Source: Gammaproteobacteria bacterium (GTDB lineage Bacteria; Pseudomonadota; Gammaproteobacteria; Chromatiales; Sedimenticolaceae). From it: DNA of 16,615 nt. The stretch covers positions 1-16,615 of the forward strand of contig JAGRHE010000041.1 in the NCBI GenBank assembly GCA_020445165.1. Direction: 5' to 3'. Every line of letters begins with the position of its first letter. Position 1 is the first letter of the stretch. The translations under genes were made by a program, and so were the position numbers. Shown piece by piece: positions 13,817 through 16,615 of the stretch. The notes beneath the pieces were generated by a model, which saw nothing but the letters and a program-made list of their open reading frames with translations, ran no database searches and was not told the DNA's origin.

Positions 13817-14905
13817 ATGCACAAACCCAAAGCCTGCCTGTACAACCTTCTGCTCGGGATGCTGCTTCTGGTAAGCCCAGCGGCCATGGCTCTGCCACTA
13901 CCGATCTTCATCCTCGGTGACAGCCTGGCCGATAACGGCAATGCGGCAACCGCCGTGGTCGGCAGCGGCGGCAGCCTGTTCCCGATCCCCTTCACCGGTC
14001 CGGGCATCGTGCCATCGGCGCCCTACGCGATCAGCGGACGTTTCAGCAACGGTCCGATCTGGGTCGACTACTTCTCCGCCGAGCTCGGGGTGCCGATTGC
14101 GCCGGCGCTGCTTGGCGGGACCAACTTCGCCTTCGGCGGCGCCAACAGTGGCAGCCTTGCCGGCGTTCCCGATGAACCTTTCATTCCCAGTTTGCGCGAT
14201 CAGGCCGACCTGTTGCTCGCGGCGACCGGCGGGGTGATCCCTGCTGACAGCCTGGTGGTCGTGTTCGGCGGTGGCAACGACATCCGCGATGCCGCCGTGC
14301 GTGCCGGTCAGGCGTTCGCACAAACCCTGGCCATGACCGGCGACCCGGCCCAGGCGCAGCTCGCCGCGCAGTTTGCCGCACAGGAGACCTTGGGTTCTTC
14401 GCTGCTCAATTTCGCCGGCATCATCACCGACCTGGTCAACGCCGGTGCGCGCAACCTGTTGGTAGCCAATGCACCCGATCTGGGCCTGACGCCCGAAGCT
14501 CAGCGCAGCGGTGTTGCCGGCAACGTCAGCGAACTGTCGCTGTTGTTCAACCAGGGGCTGGAAGCTTTGCTGCTGGATGTCGACGCCGGGGTTCCATCAC
14601 TGACGCTCAACCTGCTCGACATTTTTGGCATCCTCAACGACCTGGTCGCGGCGGCACCGGGAGTCGGCCTGAATGTCTCTGACCCCTGCGTCGACATCGG
14701 CAGTGTGTGCGGTTCGCCCGAGCAGTACCTGTTCTGGGATGGCATACATCCGACCACGACGGTGCATCAGATCCTGGCGCGCGAGGTGCTGTCCGCGACC
14801 GGGTTGCCGCTGCCGGGCAGCCTGTTGCTGATCATGCTCGGGCTGGTGCTGCTGCGCCCGGCTCTCAATGGGGCGCCGCCGATCACGCCGCGTCAGCGCG
14901 CTTGA
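13817..14905 (+). CDS. Secreted GDSL/SGNH hydrolase with PEP-CTERM-like tail
   Basis: This 362-residue exported hydrolase has a Sec signal peptide (1-25, ending AMA). The SGNH blocks are complete: block I FILGDSLADNG (31-41, nucleophile Ser36), FGGAN (106-110, Gly), GGGNDI (151-156, Asn154) and block V WDGIHPT (307-313, Asp308 and His311). It should hydrolyse an ester of a lipid or a carbohydrate. Plant- and bacterial-type extended members of this family have the same order and length. The C-terminus has LPLPGSLLLIMLGLVLL (330-346) and ends in a basic, proline-rich stretch, resembling a PEP-CTERM sorting signal with PLPG in place of PEP. A strong ribosome-binding site, GAGGAG (13805-13810), precedes ATG 13817. 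Its last 13 bp overlap the end of the convergent small secreted protein gene. Confidence 0.88.
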   Translation: MHKPKACLYNLLLGMLLLVSPAAMALPLPIFILGDSLADNGNAATAVVGSGGSLFPIPFTGPGIVPSAPYAISGRFSNGPIWVDYFSAELGVPIAPALLGGTNFAFGGANSGSLAGVPDEPFIPSLRDQADLLLAATGGVIPADSLVVVFGGGNDIRDAAVRAGQAFAQTLAMTGDPAQAQLAAQFAAQETLGSSLLNFAGIITDLVNAGARNLLVANAPDLGLTPEAQRSGVAGNVSELSLLFNQGLEALLLDVDAGVPSLTLNLLDIFGILNDLVAAAPGVGLNVSDPCVDIGSVCGSPEQYLFWDGIHPTTTVHQILAREVLSATGLPLPGSLLLIMLGLVLLRPALNGAPPITPRQRA

Positions 14906-15216
14906 GCGGGTGGCTCCGGTGAAATCCTGCAGCGCCAACCCCAGGATTCGAGCCGGGTGACGAAGGCATCGGCTTTGCTCCGGCAATAGTCCAGCTGGCT
15001 GCTGGCGTTCCACAGCAGACGTGGCATCACGCTCTCACCCGGCTTGCTGTAGTACACCCGGCATGGAAGACGCGAGGCATTGTCGGCGTAGAAGACGTCG
15101 ACGTTCCGGGTCAGGCTCCCCTGGGTGCAGGTCCAGGAGTCGGCCGCGGTCACTCTGTCGACGTTGCAGCAAAGCGCCAGGGCCAGCGCGACCAGCAACG
15201 ACTTGCGTTTGTCCAT
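14893..15216 (-). CDS. Small secreted four-cysteine protein, function unknown
   Basis: This 107-residue protein has a signal peptide (about 1-24, ending TAA). The mature part has four cysteines (Cys30, 52, 78, 96), likely forming two disulfides, and conserved-looking segments WTCTQGSLTRNVDVFY, LPCRVYYSKPGES and SWGWRC. I recall similar uncharacterised exported proteins from Gammaproteobacteria but no function. The start ATG 15216 is chosen because GGAG lies just upstream; an upstream start at 15243 adds nine polar residues before the signal peptide and is less likely. The gene lies 73 bp downstream of the terminator of the tungstate transporter operon on the same strand, so it probably has its own promoter there. 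Its end overlaps the GDSL gene by 13 bp. Confidence 0.72.
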   Translation of the reverse strand: MDKRKSLLVALALALCCNVDRVTAADSWTCTQGSLTRNVDVFYADNASRLPCRVYYSKPGESVMPRLLWNASSQLDYCRSKADAFVTRLESWGWRCRISPEPPAQAR

Positions 15217-15288
15217 GTCGATCTCCGTCCGGTTCTGCAGCAAAGGTTAGGACATCGTGCGGATACGCGCAGCAGACGGACTGGAAAA

Positions 15289-15329
15289 GCTGAGCCACCC
15301 GACATTCCCGGAATGTCGGGTGGCTCAGC
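15289..15329 (-). terminator. Strong rho-independent terminator after tupA
   Basis: A perfect hairpin with 19-bp arms (15289-15307 and 15311-15329) and a 3-base loop CCG lies 17 bp after the tupA stop. On the minus strand the stem is followed by TTTTCC, which fits a rho-independent terminator. The core of the arm is GAGCCACCCGACATTC. On the plus strand the U run is absent, so it acts mainly for the tup operon. Confidence 0.85.
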
Positions 15330-15345
15330 GCAAAGCGTCAGGTGA

Positions 15346-16170
15346 TCACTTCGCGTTGGGGAAGAACAGCTGCTGGCCATCCAGCTTGTACGCCGCAATC
15401 GCGGCCTGACCTTCATCAGCGATGATCCAATCAATGAAAGCCTGACCTTCGGCCTGCTTCACGTTGGGATGCTTGGCGGGGTTGACCAGGATCACGCCAT
15501 ATTGGTTGAACAGGCCTTTATCACCCTCGACCGCGATCCGGTAATCGCCCTTGTTCTTGAAGCTGATCCAGGTGCCCCGATCGGTCAATGCGTAGGCGCC
15601 CATGCCGACGGCGGCGTTCAAGGTCGCGCCCATGCCCGAGCCGGTTTCACGGTACCAGGCGCCACTGCCGGATTGCGGGTCGACGCCAGCGGTTTTCCAG
15701 AGCGCAACCTCCTTCTTGTGCGTACCCGAGTTGTCGCCGCGTGACGCGAACAAGGCCTTGCGGTTGGCGATTGCCTTGAACGCGGCTGTGGCATCTTTGC
15801 TGCCCGCTATGCCAGCCGGGTCGGACGGCGGGCCGACGATGATGAAATCGTTGTACATCACGTCGAAACGCTCGACGCCGTAGCCCTCGGCGACGAATTT
15901 CTCCTCGGCGGGCTTGGCATGGACCAGCAGCACGTCACCGTCGCCATTCTGGGCGTTCTTGATCGCTTGTCCGGTTCCGACCGCGACCACGTCCACCTTG
16001 ATCCCGGTTTTCTGTTCAAAGACCGGCAGGATGGCGTCGTACAGGCCCGAGTTGGCGGTCGACGTGGTCGACTGCAGGATGATCGAGCGCTCGCCGGCGA
16101 ACGCCGGCGCGACGAGGATGGCGCCGGCCAGCGCGGTGGTAAGCAGGCGTTTTGCCAGTAAAAGGTTCAT
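15346..16170 (-). CDS. tupA: Tungstate-type ABC transporter substrate-binding protein TupA
   Basis: This 274-residue periplasmic binding protein has a signal peptide (1-25, cleaved after AFA). Near the N-terminus of the mature protein is the oxyanion-site motif STTSTANSGL (34-43), and SRGDNSGTH (143-151) is the second anion-binding loop. Both are typical of TupA, the high-affinity tungstate binder. The overall pattern (GTGQAIKNAQNGDGDVLLVH, 65-84) is also that of the TupA group rather than PstS or ModA. Molybdate or another oxyanion cannot be excluded. The start ATG 16170 follows GGAG about 10 bp upstream. It lies 28 bp after the ATPase gene in the same operon, and the permease TupB is presumably further upstream, outside the window. 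A strong terminator follows. Confidence 0.88.
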   Translation of the reverse strand: MNLLLAKRLLTTALAGAILVAPAFAGERSIILQSTTSTANSGLYDAILPVFEQKTGIKVDVVAVGTGQAIKNAQNGDGDVLLVHAKPAEEKFVAEGYGVERFDVMYNDFIIVGPPSDPAGIAGSKDATAAFKAIANRKALFASRGDNSGTHKKEVALWKTAGVDPQSGSGAWYRETGSGMGATLNAAVGMGAYALTDRGTWISFKNKGDYRIAVEGDKGLFNQYGVILVNPAKHPNVKQAEGQAFIDWIIADEGQAAIAAYKLDGQQLFFPNAK

Positions 16171-16198
16171 TTGGTGGTTACTCCTCGGTTTGTCGTCG

Positions 16199-16615
16199 TT
16201 ATCGGATCACCAGGCGACCGTCGAGATAGTCGAGCGCGGCCTGAGATGCGGGGGCTTCGAAAAAGGTCTTCGCCGGCGTGTGTTCGGTGACGCGGCCATG
16301 GTTCAGGAAGATCACGTCGTCGGCGAGACGGTGGGCCTGGCCGATGTCGTGGGTGACGAACAGGATTTTCGTGCCGCGCTGATACGCACGCGTGACGATC
16401 GCCTCGATCGCCGCGGTCGAGGCCGGATCCAGGCTTGCGGTTGGTTCGTCGAGGAACAGCACTTTCGGCCCGGTGGCGAGTGCGCGGGCCAGTGTCAGGC
16501 GCTGCTGCTCGCCGCCGGAAAGCAGTCGCGCCGCTTGCGCGGCACGATCGGCAAGTCCCACCTCGTCCAGCAGGCGCTCGATCTCGGCATTGCCGGCTCT
16601 GCCACGCAGTTTCAA
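16199..16615 (-). CDS. tupC: ABC transporter ATPase, C-terminal part (TupC-like, cut by window edge)
   Basis: Only the C-terminal 138 residues of the ATPase are inside the window; the gene continues past 16615, and the first codon seen (TTG) is internal. The signature motif LSGGEQQR, the Walker B strand VLFLDEPTASLDP and the switch histidine in FVTHDIGQAHRLADD are present, so it is an active-looking importer ATPase. The Walker A motif would be upstream, outside the window. Because tupA follows after 28 bp, this is the energising subunit of the tungstate importer. The symbol rests on that neighbourhood. Confidence 0.85.
   Translation of the reverse strand: MKLRGRAGNAEIERLLDEVGLADRAAQAARLLSGGEQQRLTLARALATGPKVLFLDEPTASLDPASTAAIEAIVTRAYQRGTKILFVTHDIGQAHRLADDVIFLNHGRVTEHTPAKTFFEAPASQAALDYLDGRLVIR

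Noticed and set aside
15346..16170. Phosphate-binding protein PstS as identity of the binding protein
   Set aside because: The STTSTANSGL motif and overall pattern fit TupA, not PstS, so the PhoB box at 5708 is not linked to a pst operon in this window.

Overview
The window looks like chromosomal DNA of a GC-rich, Gram-negative gammaproteobacterium. Several proteins have Sec signal peptides, an MscS channel of the YbiO size class is present, and two secreted proteins carry PEP-CTERM-like sorting tails, a combination common in environmental and sulfur-oxidising Gammaproteobacteria. The genus cannot be fixed from the sequence. There are no rRNA or tRNA genes, transposases, phage genes or CRISPR arrays.

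Left part (1-5679). On the minus strand lie a secreted GEVED-domain protein with a PEP-CTERM-like tail and a 753-residue mechanosensitive channel. Between them is 322 bp with several small inverted repeats. On the plus strand follows a protein of the low-molecular-weight phosphatase/ArsC fold that has lost the arginine of its phosphate-binding loop. Next, on the minus strand, are a broken pterin-4a-carbinolamine dehydratase gene and a small three-helix membrane protein. The latter is divergent from a plus-strand TIR-domain protein with one C-terminal membrane helix.

Middle part (5680-12993, all plus strand). A good candidate PhoB box with a correctly spaced -10 precedes an unusual pyruvate-kinase-like gene with an N-terminal extension, a very long B domain and no C-terminal domain. 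Then come a SAM-dependent methyltransferase with a regulatory domain, an SLC13-type transporter with two TrkA-C (RCK_C) domains, a trypsin-like secreted protease whose GTG start overlaps the transporter stop, and, 8 bp later, a one-component regulator joining an excisionase-type helix-turn-helix to a periplasmic-binding-protein-like sensor domain. The last three look like one transcription unit.

Right part (12994-16615). A Met-rich periplasmic protein (minus) is divergent from a secreted GDSL/SGNH hydrolase with a PEP-CTERM-like tail (plus). That hydrolase gene overlaps the 3' end of a small four-cysteine secreted protein gene (minus). Finally there is the end of a tungstate-type ABC transporter operon (minus): the ATPase is cut by the window edge, the substrate-binding protein TupA follows, and a very strong hairpin terminator closes the operon.

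A loose theme is oxyanions: tungstate uptake (TupA), a possible oxyanion-sensing regulator, an SLC13 anion transporter, a phosphate-type promoter and an arsenate-reductase-like fold. This is an inference from family membership. The items most worth a second look are the Pho-box-driven pyruvate-kinase-like protein, the ArsC-like protein without its catalytic loop arginine, the transporter-protease-regulator unit, and the membrane-anchored TIR protein.
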